Below are positions 30,661 to 42,854 of a stretch of 64,000 nt of DNA, one piece after another (positions within the stretch are counted from its first letter, which is position 1; every line of letters begins with the position of its first letter). The notes below the pieces were generated by a model that searched no databases, was not told the DNA's origin, and saw nothing but the letters and a program-made list of their open reading frames with translations. This stretch comes from Monoplex corrugatus. Taxonomy: Eukaryota > Mollusca > Gastropoda > Littorinimorpha > Ranellidae. The stretch spans positions 438,550 to 502,549 of the forward strand of contig JAPXFY010000031.1 in NCBI GenBank assembly GCA_030674185.1. The letters run 5' to 3'. Position numbers and translations under genes: made by a program.

Positions 30661-33040
30661 CGTATTGTATACACAAGGGCCTATACTCACATGCACACAC
30701 ATACCTATTGTATACACAAGGGCCTATACTCACATGCACACACATACCTATTGTATACACAAGGGCCTATACTCATGCACACACATACCTATTGTATACA
30801 CAAGGGCATATACTCACATGCACACACATACCTATTGTATACACAAGGGCCTATACTCACATGCACACACATACCTATTGTATACACAAGGGCCTTACTC
30901 ACATGCACACACATACCTATTGTATACACAAGGGCCTATACTCACATGCACACACATACCTATTGTATACACAAGGGCCTATACTCACATGTACACACAT
31001 ACCTATTGTATACACAAGGGCCTATACTCACATGCACACACATACCTATTGTATACACAAGTGTATATACTCACATGTACACACATACCTATTGTATACA
31101 CAAGTGTATATACTCACATGCACACACATACCTATTGTATACACAAGTGTATATACTCACATGCACACACATACCTATTGTATACACAAGGGCCTATACT
31201 CACATGTACACACATACCTATTGTATACACAAGGGCCTATACTCACATGCACACACATACCTATTGTATACACAAGTGTATATACTCACATGTACACACA
31301 TACCTATTGTATACACAAGGGCATATACTCACATGCACACACATACCTATTGTATACACAAGGGCCTATACTCACATGCACACACATACCTATTGTATAC
31401 ACAAGAACATACATGCACACACATACCTATTGTATACACAAGGACATACATGCACACACATACCTATTGTATACACAAGGACATACATGCACACACATAC
31501 CTATTGTATACACAAGGACATACATGCACACACATACCTATTGTATACACAAGGGCATACATGCACACACATACCTATTGTATACACAAGGACATACATG
31601 CACACACATACCTATTGTATACACAAGGGCATACATGCACACACATACCTATTGTATACACAAGGACATACATGCACACACATACCTATTGTATACACAA
31701 GGACATATACTCACATGCACACATATACCTATTGTATACACAAGGGCCTATACTCACATGCACACACATACCTATTGTATACACAAGGGCATATACTCAC
31801 ATGTACACACATACCTATTGTATACACAAGGGCCTATACTCACATGCACACACATACCTATTGTATACACAAGGGCATATACTCACATGCACACACATAC
31901 CTATTGTATACACAAGGGCATATACTCACATGCACACACATACCTATTGTATACACAAGGGCATATACTCACATGCACACACATACCTATTGTATACACA
32001 AGGGCCTATACTCACATGTACACACATACCTATTGTATACACAAGGGCATATACTCACATGCACACACATACCTATTGTATACACAAGGGCATATACTCA
32101 CATGTACACACATACCTATTGTATACACAAGGGCATATACTCACATGCACACACATACCTATTGTATACACAAGGGCATATACTCACATGCACACATATA
32201 CCTATTGTATACACAAGGGCCTATACTCACATGTACACATACCTATTGTATACACAAGGGCCTATACTCACATGTACACACATACCTATTGTATACACAA
32301 GGGCCTATACTCACATGTACACACATACCTATTGTATACACAAGGGCATATACTCACATGCACACATACCTATTGTATACACAAGGGCCTATACTCACAT
32401 GTACACACATACCTATTGTATACACAAGGGCCTATACTCATGCACACACATACCTATTGTATACACAAGGGCATATGCTCACATGCACACACATACCTCT
32501 GTATGCACGAGGACATATACTCACATGTACACACACACCTATTGTATACACAAGGACATACATGCACACACATACCTATTGTATACACAAGGGCATATAC
32601 TCACATGTACACACACACCTATTGTATACACAAGGACATACATGCACACAATACCTATTGTATACACAAGGGCATATACTCATGCACACATACCTATTGT
32701 ATACACAAGGGCCTATACTCACATGCACACACATACCTATTGTATACACAAGGGCATATACTCATGTACACACATACCTATTGTATACACAAGGGTGTAT
32801 ACTCATGCACACACATACCTATTGTATACACAAGGGCGTATACTCAGATGCACACACATACCTATTGTATACACAAGGGCATTATACTCACATGCACACA
32901 TACCTATTGTATACACAAGGGCATATACTCATGCACACACATACCTATTGTATACACAAGGGCATATACTCACATGCACACATACCTATTGTATACACAA
33001 GGGCATATACTCATGTACACACATACCTAATATTGCATAA
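30661..33040. repeat. 43-bp minisatellite, about 57 copies, stop-free in all + frames
   Basis: The unit carries CCTATTGTATACACAAGGGC, CTATACTCACATGCACACAC and ATA. A block of 37-bp units lacking ATACTC-type sequence fills about 31400-31700. Variants include GGGCC/GGGCA/GTGTA and GCAC/GTAC. No unit contains a stop in any plus frame, so open frames of about 780-870 codons exist in all three. That simultaneous openness marks them as repeat artefacts. Confidence 0.97.
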
Positions 33041-33076
33041 ACAAGGACACTTTCACATGTAAACATGTATCTAACA

Positions 33077-34017
33077 ACAATAAATCTACCATGTTGATGT
33101 AACATTACAATAAATAAATCTACCATGTTGATGTAACATTACAACAAATAAATCTACCATGTTGATGTAACATTACAATAAATCTACCATGTTGATGTAA
33201 CATTACAACAAATAAATCTACCATGTTGATGTAACATTACAATAAATCTACCATGTTGATGTAACATTACAACAAATAAATCTACCATGTTGATGTAACA
33301 TTACAATAAATCTACCATGTTGATGTAACATTACAACAAATAAATCTACCATGTTGATGTAACATTACAACAAATAAATCTACCATGTTGATGTAACATT
33401 ACAACAAATAAATCTACCATGTTGATGTAACATTACAACAACAAATAAATCTACCATGTTGATGTAACATTACAACAAATAAATCTACCATGTTGATGTA
33501 ACATTACAACAAATAAATCTACCATGTTGATGTAACATTACAACAAATAAATCTACCATGTTGATGTAACATTACAACAAATAAATCTACCATGTTGATA
33601 TAACATTACAACAACAAATAAATCTACCATGTTGATATAACATTACAAACAAATAAATCTACCATGTTGATATAACATTACAAACAAATAAATCTACCAT
33701 GTTGATATAACATTACAACAAATAAATCTACCATGTTGATATAACATTACAACAAATAAATCTACCATGTTGATTAACATTACAACAAATAAATCTACCA
33801 TGTTGATGTAACAGTTACAACAAAAAATCTACCATGTTGATGTAACATTACACAAAACCAAAATAAACATAATCTACCATGTTGATGTAACATTACAACA
33901 AATAAATCTACCATGTTGATATAACATTACAACAAATAAATCTACCATGTTGATATAACATTACAACAAATAAATCTACCATGTTGATATAACATTACAA
34001 CAAATAAATCTACCATG
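33077..34017. repeat. 34-bp minisatellite, left half
   Basis: The unit carries AAATAAATCTACCATGTTGA and TGTAACATTACAAC (34 bp, for example 33371 to 33405), with shorter 30-bp units near the start and GATATAAC variants from about 33595. It ends abruptly in CTACCATG, where the L1-like element begins. The same array resumes at 42855. Confidence 0.97.
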
Positions 34018-35380
34018 GACTTAATGTGCAAGATGCCAAGAGCGTGCATTTGTCAGCAGGTTGGACTTCGACTTGGATTATGTTGATTAACTGTGCAGTT
34101 GCCGCTCAGTTTGAAGCAGAGTTCTTAAAATGATTAATTTTAATTATCTTTAGTAAACCTCTGATTCTGTTAGCATGTTTTGATTGAAGAGTTTTAATTT
34201 TAAATTTTGTTTCTTTAAGTTGGAATTTAATAATTGATGGATTATTTTCTCTAGTCAATTAATAGTTTTATTTGATGATGTTGCTTGAATTCAGATTCCA
34301 ACCACTGATGTTTTGTAATGAAAATAGCAGGTTTTGTTTGAGGAGTTTTGTTTTTGAATCTTGAAGATAGCAGTTTTGCCTGAAGATTTTGTTTATCAGT
34401 GTTGGAATTTGAAAACTTATGGATTATTTTTTCAAGTTTATTAGTAGTTTCAGTTTAGAATGATGTTAGAATGCACTTACTTATGTTTTATAATGAAAAT
34501 AGCAGGGTTTGCTTGTTATAAAATATTGATGATAGAAACCTGACAATAATATATATTTCACAGATATTTAGATCAAACTTGGACTCACAATATTCAATCA
34601 TTATTTCAAAAATCCTCTTGCTTATGTTTTGTCCTTTCTTTGAAATTATTGTTTAACTCCAGTTTATGCTATAATGAAGGTTTAACATGATAAGTTTTAT
34701 CGTTAATTTCGTTTCTCAAAATTGGACTTTGACAACCTGTAGATTTTTTCGCTGGTTTATAATCATATCCTTTTTGTATTGTTTTGCACAAAGCCACATG
34801 TAACTTTACTGAGACTTTGAATATCATGCAAAAATATGTAATATTCGGGTGTATGAAAGCAAACTAAGCTTTTCAGAATGATTGATATTGTTTGAAGAGT
34901 TTTATTTTTAACTTCAACTCTATATATTGGGATTTGAAAACCTATAGACTGTTTTTACTGGTTCATAAGTATACTCTTTTTGTCTTGCTTTGCACAGGTA
35001 ACTTTACTGAGGCATTGAATATCATGAAAAAATATGTAACATTTGGATGTAAGAAAGCAAACTAAGATTTTCATTATGATTGATATTGTTCATTTTTAAT
35101 AGTTGACATAAATAAGCATAAGCCTTGAAAATTGTGCTCAGAAAGCTCCAGCTCTAGTCAAAATATCCTATGAGTGGTTCGGGGTTCTCTCGGCGCCATT
35201 CACAGCTGGAAGAATTTTGAATTAGTTTATGTTACAAAAAATGTGCTGTTTTGTTTTTATGTATGTACATAAAAGTGTTGTTTTGCATAGAAAACAGGCA
35301 ATGAGCATGTATTCTGATGTATTTTGTAAAGCAGTCAATAAGACACATGCATATAACAGATATACTGGTGGAACCTCCAA
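34018..35380 (+). other. 5' region of the L1-like element, no ORF1
   Basis: AT-rich leader with no long frame. It contains imperfect internal repeats, for example GCAAACTAAGCTTTTCAGAA (about 34859) against GCAAACTAAGATTTTCATTA (about 35056), spaced about 197 bp, and GGATTATTTTCTCTAGTCAA (about 34240) against GGATTATTTTTTCAAGTTTA (about 34423). Tx1/L1 relatives normally have a gag-like ORF1 here. It is either lost or was never present in this copy. Confidence 0.6.
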
Positions 35381-36235
35381 ATGGCTAATTTATCAATAGT
35401 CTCATGTAATTGCCAAGGCCTGGGGGACTTTCAAAAAAGAAGGGATGTTTTTCAATATTTAAGGGAAAAGAAATATGATGTTTACTTTTTACAAGATACT
35501 CACTTTGATAAAAAATTAGAAAAACAAATTCGAGCAGAGTGGGGATATGAGTGCTATTTCGCTTCATTAAACTCTCAGTCTAGAGGAGTGGCTATATTAT
35601 TTAATAATACCTTTGACTTTAAACTAAACAGAGTTATTATTGATGAAAGTGGTAATTTTCTAATTGTGAATCTAAAGACCATGGAAAAAGACATAACACT
35701 TGTAAATGTGTATGGCCCAAACAGGGATAGTCCTGATTTTTACGCATCAATCGAGGAAATTATCAAGGAAGCAAGTTGGAATAATGTAATATGGGCTGGA
35801 GATTGGAATCTGGTTCTTAATCCTAACCTTGACTATGCAAATTACAAACATATAAACAATCCAAAGGCACAAGAAAAAGTTATTGAGATAACGAATTCTT
35901 TAGAACTTGTAGATGTTTGGAGAGAAATGAATCCAGAGATATTGCGTTACACATGGAGAAGGAATAGACCTCTACAACAGAGTAGACTAGACTTCTTTTT
36001 GATTTCAGAAACATTGCTACCATTCATTAAAGAAAGCGAAATTTTAATTGGGTACCGAAGTGACCATTCGTTTGTATCAGTAGAATTAGAATTTAAGAAA
36101 GAACAAAAGAACAAGAATTTCTGGAAATTTAACTCCTCTCTTTTGAAGGACCAAAACTGTGTAAAAGAAATACATGAAACCATTAAGAAAGTTAAAGAGC
36201 AACATGCTGTTCCAATTTACAACCCTAGAAATTAA
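35381..36235 (+). pseudogene. L1/Tx1-type APE endonuclease domain of ORF2
   Basis: A 284-codon open piece starting MANLSIVSCNCQGLGDFQKR. In other L1 elements this endonuclease nicks target DNA to prime reverse transcription. Motifs by residue: Asn10 in SCNCQGL, LQDTH at 37-41 (Asp39 where most APE-type enzymes have Glu), SQSRGVAILF at 65-74, NVYGPN at 109-114, GDWNLVLNP at 140-148, RLDFFLIS at 202-209 and the terminal SDH at 227-229. It ends at TAA 36233. Reading resumes one frame over as NDIPHEELQFTISNQLFLD, so a frameshift near 36230 separates it from the rest of ORF2. This is the best preserved domain in the element. Confidence 0.87.
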
Positions 36236-36706
36236 ATGATATTCCCCATGAAGAATTACAATTCACAATATCAAATCAGCTCTTTCTAGATGTCTTATTA
36301 ATGGAAATACGAAACACAGTTATTGGGTACTCAGTAAAGAAGAAAAAAACTAATATCGAAAAGGAAAAAAATCTTGAAAAAGAAATCCAAGAACTTGAAG
36401 CGAAAAATAACAAAACAGAGGAGGATTTGCAATCTATTGTAATTAAGAAAAACAACTTACAAGGTCTAAGGAAAGATAAAATAGAGGGAATAATGATCAG
36501 ATCAAAAGCTCGATGGGCAGCACAGGGGGAAAAAGTCACAAAGTATTTTTGCAATCTTGAAAAAAGACATTTTGTTAGCAAGCAAATGTTTAAGCTAATT
36601 GATAAAGATGGAAAGGAAATTAATGAGACAAAGAAAATGGTTGAAGAAACTAGGCATTTTTAGGAACAACTTTATAAAAAAAGAGAATTAATTGATATGG
36701 AAATAG
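36228..36706 (+). pseudogene. L1-like ORF2 linker between endonuclease and RT
   Basis: Lys/Glu-rich, probably coiled-coil linker (NIEKEKNLEKEIQELEAKNN) followed by the conserved RSKARWAAQGEKVTKYFCNL and EKRHFVSKQMFKL. A TAG at 36661 interrupts it, then EQLYKKRELIDMEIEDLVTT leads into the 62-bp array. It belongs to the element at 34018-42854. Confidence 0.83.
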
Positions 36707-39700
36707 AAGACTTAGTAACAACACTACCCAAACTAGAAGAAGAAGAAGCACAAACACTGGAAGGACTAATAACTTAGTGACAACACTACCCAAACTAGAA
36801 GAAGAAGAAGCACAAACACTGGAAGGACAAATAACTTAGTGACAACACTACCCAAACTAGAAGAAGAAGAAGCACAAACACTGGAAGGACTAATAACTTA
36901 GTGACAACACTACCCAAACTAGAAGAAGAAGAAGCACAAACACTGGAAGGACTAATAACTTAGTGACAACACTACCCAAACTAGAAGAAGAAGAAGCACA
37001 AACACTGGAAGGACTAATAACTTAGTGACAACACTACCCAAACTAGAAGAAGAAGAAGCACAAACACTGGAAGGACTAATAACTTAGTGACAACACTACC
37101 CAAACTAGAAGAAGAAGAAGCACAAACACTGGAAGGACTAATAACTTAGTGACAACACTACCCAAACTAGAAGAAGAAGAAGCACAAACACTGGAAGGAC
37201 TAATAACTTAGTGACCACACTACCCAAACTAGAAGAAGAAGAAGCACAAACACTGGAAGGACTAATAACTTAGTGACCACACTACCCAAACTAGAAGAAG
37301 AAGAAGCACAAACACTAGAAGGACTAATAACTTAGTGACAACACTACCCAAACTAGAAGAAGAAGAAGCACAAACACTGGAAGGACTAATAACTTAGTGA
37401 CAACACTACCAGAACTAGAAGAAGAAGAAGCACAAACACTGGAAGGACTAATAACTTAGTGACAACACTACCCAAACTAGAAGAAGAAGAAGCACAAACA
37501 CTGGAAGGACTAATAACTTAGTGACAACACTACCCAAACTAGAAGAAGAAGAAGAAGAAGCACAAACACTGGAAGGACTAATAACTTAGTGACAACACTA
37601 CCCAAACTAGAAGAAGAAGAAGCACAAACACTGGAAGGACTAATAACTTAGTGACAACACTACCCAAACTAGAAGAAGAAGAAGCACAAACACTGGAAGG
37701 ACAAATAACTTAGTGACAACACTACCCAAACTAGAAGAAGAAGAAGCACAAACACTGGAAGGACTAATAACTTAGTGACAACACTACCCAAACTAGAAGA
37801 GAAGAAGCACAAATGGAAGATAAACTAGGACACCTACAAACTAGGAAGGGACAACCTAAACTATAACTTAGTGACAACACTACCCAAACTAGAAGAAGAA
37901 GAAGCACAAACACTGGAAGGACTAATAACTTAGTGACAACACTACCCAAACTAGAAGAAGAAGAAAGCACAAACACTGGAAGGACTAATAACTTAGTGAC
38001 AACACTACCCAAACTAGAAGAAGAAGAAGCACAAACACTGGAAGGACTAATAACTTAGTGACAACACTACCCAAACTAGAAGAAGAAGAAGCACAAAACT
38101 GGAAGGACTAATAACTTAGGAAAACTACAAAACTGAAGAAGAAAAGCACAAACACTGAAGAAGAATAACTAGTGACAAACTACCAAACTAAAGAAGAAGA
38201 AGCACAAACAGAGGACTAATAACTTAGTGACAACACTACCCAAACAAAGAGAAAAGAACACAAACAACTGGAAGGAAAAACTTGGACAAAACCAATGAAA
38301 AAACCAAACAGGAAGAAAACTGGAAACTAAAACTAGGAAAAACACAAACAGGAAGACAAACTAGGACAACATACCAACAAAGAAGAAGAAGACAAAAACT
38401 GGAAGACTAATAACTAGTGCCACCTACCAAATAGAAAAGAAAGAAGGACAAACTGAGACTAAATAAGACAAAACTACAAACTTGAAAAAGAAGAAGAACC
38501 AAACACTGAGAATATATTTGACAACAACAAAAGAGAAAAAAGAAAACTTGTGAACTACAAACTAGGAAAAACCAAACAGGAAGGAAAACTGAACTAAAAC
38601 TGAAAAAAAAGAAAAAGAAGACAAAACATGAAACTACAACTAGAGAAACAACACGAAACTAAAAGAAAACAAAAAGAAGCACAACTGAAATAACTTAGTG
38701 ACAACACTACCCAAACTAGAAGAAGAAGAAGCACAAACACTGGAAGGACTAATAACTTAGTGACAACACTACCCAAACTAGAAGAAGAGAAGCACAAACA
38801 CTGGAAGACAATAACTTAGTGACAACACTACCCAAACTAGAAGAAGAAGAAGCACAAACACTGAAGGACTAAATAGTGACACACTACCCAAACTAGAAGA
38901 AGAAGAAGCACAAACACTGAAGGACTAATAACTTAGTGACAAACTACCAAACTAGAAGAAGAAGAAACACAAACACTGGAAGGACTAATACTTAGTGACA
39001 ACACTACCAAACTAGAAGAAGAAGAAGCCAAACACTGGAAGGACTAATAACTTAGTGACAACACTACCCAAACAGAAGAAGAAGAAGCACAAACATGGAA
39101 GGATAATAACTTAGTGACACACTACCAAACTAGAAGAAGAAGAGCACAAACTGGAAGGACTAATACTTAGTGACACACTACCAACTAGAGAAGAAGAACA
39201 CAACACTGGAAGGACTAATAACTTAGTGACAACCTACCAAACTAGAGAAGAAGCACAAACACTGGAGGACTAATAACTTAGTGACAACACTACCAAATAG
39301 AAGAAGAAGAAGAAAACACTGGAAGGACTAATACTTAGTGACAACACTACCAAACTAGAAGAGAAGAAGCACAAAACTGGAAGGATAATAACTTAGTGAC
39401 AACACTACCAAACTAGAGAAGAAGAAGCACAAACACTGGAAGGACTAATAACTTGTGACAACACTACCAAACTAGAAGAAGAAGAAGCACAAACATGAAG
39501 GACTAATAACTTAGTGACAACACTACCCAAACTAGAGAAGAAGAGCACAAACATGGAAGGATAATAACTTAGTGACAACACTACCAAACTAGAAGAGAAG
39601 AAGCACAACATGAAGGATAATAACTTAGTGACAACACTACCCAAAAGAAGAAGAAGAAGCACAACTGGAAGGATAAAACTTAGTGACACACTACCAAACT

Positions 39701-40084
39701 AGAAGAGAAGAAGCACAACACTGGAAGGACTAATAACTTAGTGACACACTACCAACTAGAAGAGAAGAAGCACAAACACTGGAAGACTAATAACTTAGTG
39801 ACAACTACCCAAACTAGAAGAAGAAGAAGCACAAACCTGAAGGATAATAACTTAGTGACAACACTACCAACTAGAAGAAGAGAAGCACAAACACTGGAAG
39901 GACTAATAACTTAGTGACAACACTACCCAAACTAGAAGAAGAAGAAGCACAAACACTGGAAGGACTAATAACTTAGTGACAACACTACCCAAACTAGAAG
40001 AAGAAGAAGCACAAACACTGGAAGGACTAATAACTTAGTGACAACACTACCCAAACTAGAAGAAGAAGAAGAACACAAACACTG
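36707..40084. repeat. 62-bp minisatellite expanded inside L1-like ORF2
   Basis: About 54 copies. The unit carries CTTAGTGACAACACTACCCA, AACTAGAAGAAGAAGAAGCA and CAAACACTGGAAGGACTAAT. It encodes LPKLEEEEAQTLEG just before the conserved LITLEEASAAIKNMKNGKSP block, so it was born from coding sequence, and 62 bp breaks the frame. Outer units are near-identical. Units from about 38090 to 39890 are full of deletions and odd substitutions, worst at 38240-38690. Confidence 0.97.
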
Positions 40085-41066
40085 GAATAACTTTGGAAGA
40101 AGCATCTGCTGCCATAAAAATATGAAAAATGGAAAAAGTCCTGGTACAGACGGAATGACGGTAGATTTTTTCACATTTTTCTGGAAGCAAATGGGATACT
40201 TTGTAGTTAGATCCTTGAACGAGGGCTTTGCTACTAATAAAATGTCTGTAACGCAGAGAGAAGGCATTATTATTTGTATTCCAAAAGGAGATAGACCTAG
40301 AGAATTCCTGAAGAATTGGAGACCCATCTCTTTGCTTAACGTTGTATATAAAATTGGCTCATCAACCATAGCGAACAGAATTAAAGGAATACTTCCGAAG
40401 CTGATACACGAGGATCAAACAGGATTTGTCCCAGGTAGATATATTGGCGATAATCTTCGCCTCCTATATGACATGATACATTATTTAAATAGTGAAAATT
40501 TGCCTGGGCTTCTTGTGTCCGTTGACTTTGAAAAAGCATTTGATTCGGTTGATTGGGAAATTCATGCGAAAAGTATTAACAAGTTTCGGTTTTGGTAATG
40601 ACATAATACAATGGGTCTCATCCTTTTATAATGACATTAAATCCTCAGTTCTTGTCAATGGTAAAGTTTCATCAAGTATAAAGATAGAACGTGGTTGCAG
40701 ACAAGGCGATCCAGTATCACCATATCTTTTCATTTTGTGTGTGGAAATCTTAGCATGCAGAATTCGTGAGGTTGAAAAGATTAAAGCAATAAAAATCAAC
40801 GACACAGAGTTTAAGATAAGCCAATTTGCTGATGATACTACATTTTTACTCGAAGGCGATAGAGAATCATTCGAGGAACTGTTTAATCAATTAGAGTTAT
40901 TTGGAAATATTTCGGGATTAAAATTAAATCATGATAAAACGAACAATGTCTGGCTAGGAAGTGAAGGTAACTCAGAAATAAAGTGGCTACCACATTTAAA
41001 TATGTGCTGGAACCCCCAAAGTTTAAAATTCTCGGCCTTTGGCTTACATACAACTTACAGAATGTA
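40085..41066 (+). pseudogene. L1-like reverse transcriptase domain
   Basis: RT that would copy element RNA at the nicked target. Landmarks in order: KNMKNGKSPGTDGMTVDFF, VTQREGIIICIPKGDRPREF, NWRPISLLNVVYKIGSSTIA, DQTGFVPGRYIGDNLRLLYD, motif A VSVDFEKAFDSVDWE (both Asp present), then after a frameshift near 40565, GRVSS-like NGKVSSSIKIERGCRQGDPV, SPYLFILCVEILA, FADDTTFLLEGD (FADD catalytic box at about 40826-40837) and ISGLKLNHDKTNNVWLGS. The end is frame-shifted near 41000-41066. The catalytic residues survive but the frame is broken. Confidence 0.87.
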
Positions 41067-41079
41067 GAACAATTGAACA

Positions 41080-42461
41080 CTCGAGAAAAGTTTTATGAAA
41101 CAAGAACTCTTTTTAATACCTGGGCGAGAAGATCCAACACTCCAATTGGAAAGTTGTAATACTTAAAACACTTATTCTGTCAAAGTTAATTTACTTATGG
41201 ATCATGCTTCCAAACCCACCAGATGACTTTATTAATGACCTACAAAAAAAATGTTTTGAGTTTGTATGGGATGAAAAAAGAGACAAAATCAAAAGAACAA
41301 TAGCCATGCGCCATATTAAAGAAGGCGGAATTAATATACCAGATATTAGATCATATATATCAGCACTTAAGTTAACATGGATGAAAAAATTATCATCAAC
41401 CCTTCTGCTAAATGGAAATCAATATTAAGGAGTCAAAACTCCAGAGACTGAAACATACTAATTGTTTGGAGCAAAACTTTTAATAGAAAAAAATTTAAAC
41501 CCTTTCTGGAAAGATTTTTCAAAGCATACTATAACTTACATACAAAATTCAATCCAAACACAGCAGAAGAGTTGCTTGCTGAACTATTGTTTTTGAATGA
41601 AAATTTTAAGATTGGGGATAAAACATTTCTTTTTTCAGACTGGACTGCACAGAACATATTTACTATACAGTCAATAATAAAAGAAAATGGATCCTTTATG
41701 TCCTTACAGGAGTTTCAACAAAAATATAACTTTAACCCCTAGCCTTTGAATTATTTTGGATGTATAAGTACTGTTAGAAAATATATAAGAACAAAAAACA
41801 TAGAAATTAAATCTGATAAAGCACAATTGGTACCAAAGGTGATAGCTTTATTAGTACATGGTCCTAAAGGTGCAAAATATATTTGTGATGCCTTCATTGA
41901 CAAAATAGAAAAGCCAAATGCATGTAAAAACTGGGAAAAGGTACTAGGGAAAGAAATAGAATGGGATAAAATGTTTCCCATGGTAAACCATATAAAAGAA
42001 ACAAAACTCAAATGGTTTCAATTGAAAATTTGTCACAGAATTTTAGTTACTAACTCTATTTTATTGAGTATGAGTATTGTCCAAACAAACAACTGTAATT
42101 TTTGTTTATCAGAAAAAGATACAATATTACATTATTTGTGGGATTGTCCATATGTGCAACAATTTTGGAAAGATTTTGTATCGATGCTCAAGGACAAATG
42201 TACAGATTAGAATTGAACTCATCGCTGGTTCTTTTTGGTAAAGACAAAAATGTAAAGACAGATAACGGCTTTGATTTTATCTTACTCAATACAAAATTTT
42301 TCATATACAAATGTAGACTGAACAAAATTAAACCAAGATTAGATTTTTTTGTTAACGATCTCAAACAAGTATATAAGATTGACAAACATGTCCATTACTT
42401 AGAAATGTCATCTGTTAGTTTTGATAGTAAGTGGTTGCCATATAAAGAATTGTTGGATTAA
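41080..42461 (+). pseudogene. L1/Tx1-like ORF2 C-terminal region with zinc knuckle
   Basis: Pieces in different frames: the block up to SKLIYLWIMLPNPPDDFIND, KKCFEFVWDEKRDKIKRTIA, KEGGINIPDIRSYISALKLT (41204-41428), a poorer stretch to about 41740, then 41746-42210 with WFQLKICHRILVTNSILL and a Cys-His knuckle NFCLSEKDTILHYLWDCPYV (C-x2-C...H...C). Reading then changes frame to FILLNTKFFIYKCRLNKIKP and ends WLPYKELLD at TAA 42459-42461. The knuckle is typical of L1/Tx1 C-termini and is thought to bind nucleic acid. Confidence 0.82.
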
Positions 42462-42800
42462 TAATAGAAAACATTGCTGTATAAGACTAAGAGTGTTCAA
42501 CAAAAGATGCAATATTCAAGTGAGTTTTCTGCAATGAATGTGATTTTGATAGTAAGTGGTTGCCATATAAAGGATTGTTGGATTAATAATAGAAAACATT
42601 GCTGTATAAGACTAAGAGTGTTCAACAAAAGATGCAATATTCAAGTGAGTTTTCTGCAATGAATGTGATTTTGATAGTAAGTGGTTGCCATATAAAGGAT
42701 TGTTGGATTAATAATAGAAAACATTGCTGTATAAGACTAAGAGTGTTCAACAAAAGATGCAATATTCAAGTGAGTTTTCTACAATGAATGTGATTTTGAT
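42419..42800. repeat. 125-bp tandem triplication at the L1-like 3' end
   Basis: TTTTGAT occurs at 42419, 42544, 42669 and 42794, exactly 125 bp apart, bounding three near-identical copies. The unit includes the last codons of ORF2 plus 3' UTR. The outermost TTTTGAT copies continue as AGTAAG on the left and TGCACT on the right, giving a 7-bp seed repeat. Confidence 0.95.
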
Positions 42801-42854
42801 TGCACTGTCCTGTAAACATGCATGTTCTTTGCCTGAATAAAAACTGTTTAAAAA

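Larger units (their letters stand above)
34018..42854 (+). mobile_element. L1/Tx1-like LINE inserted into the 34-bp minisatellite
   Basis: A long but dead LINE: a 1.36-kb AT-rich 5' region without an ORF1, endonuclease (35381-36235), linker, RT (40085-41066), C-terminal zinc-knuckle region (to 42461), and a 3' UTR with a final AATAAA-type signal and A8 tail just before 42855. The minisatellite phrase AAATAAATCTACCATG stands on both sides (34002-34017 and 42855-42870) as expected of a target-site duplication, although the array's periodicity prevents proof. Internal 62-bp and 125-bp arrays inflate it; without them it would be about 5.2 kb. Confidence 0.87.

Noticed and set aside
30406..33062. 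Three overlapping plus-strand frames of 784-874 codons
   Set aside because: All three frames are open at once over a 43-bp tandem repeat with no stop in any phase, so length alone is not evidence of coding.
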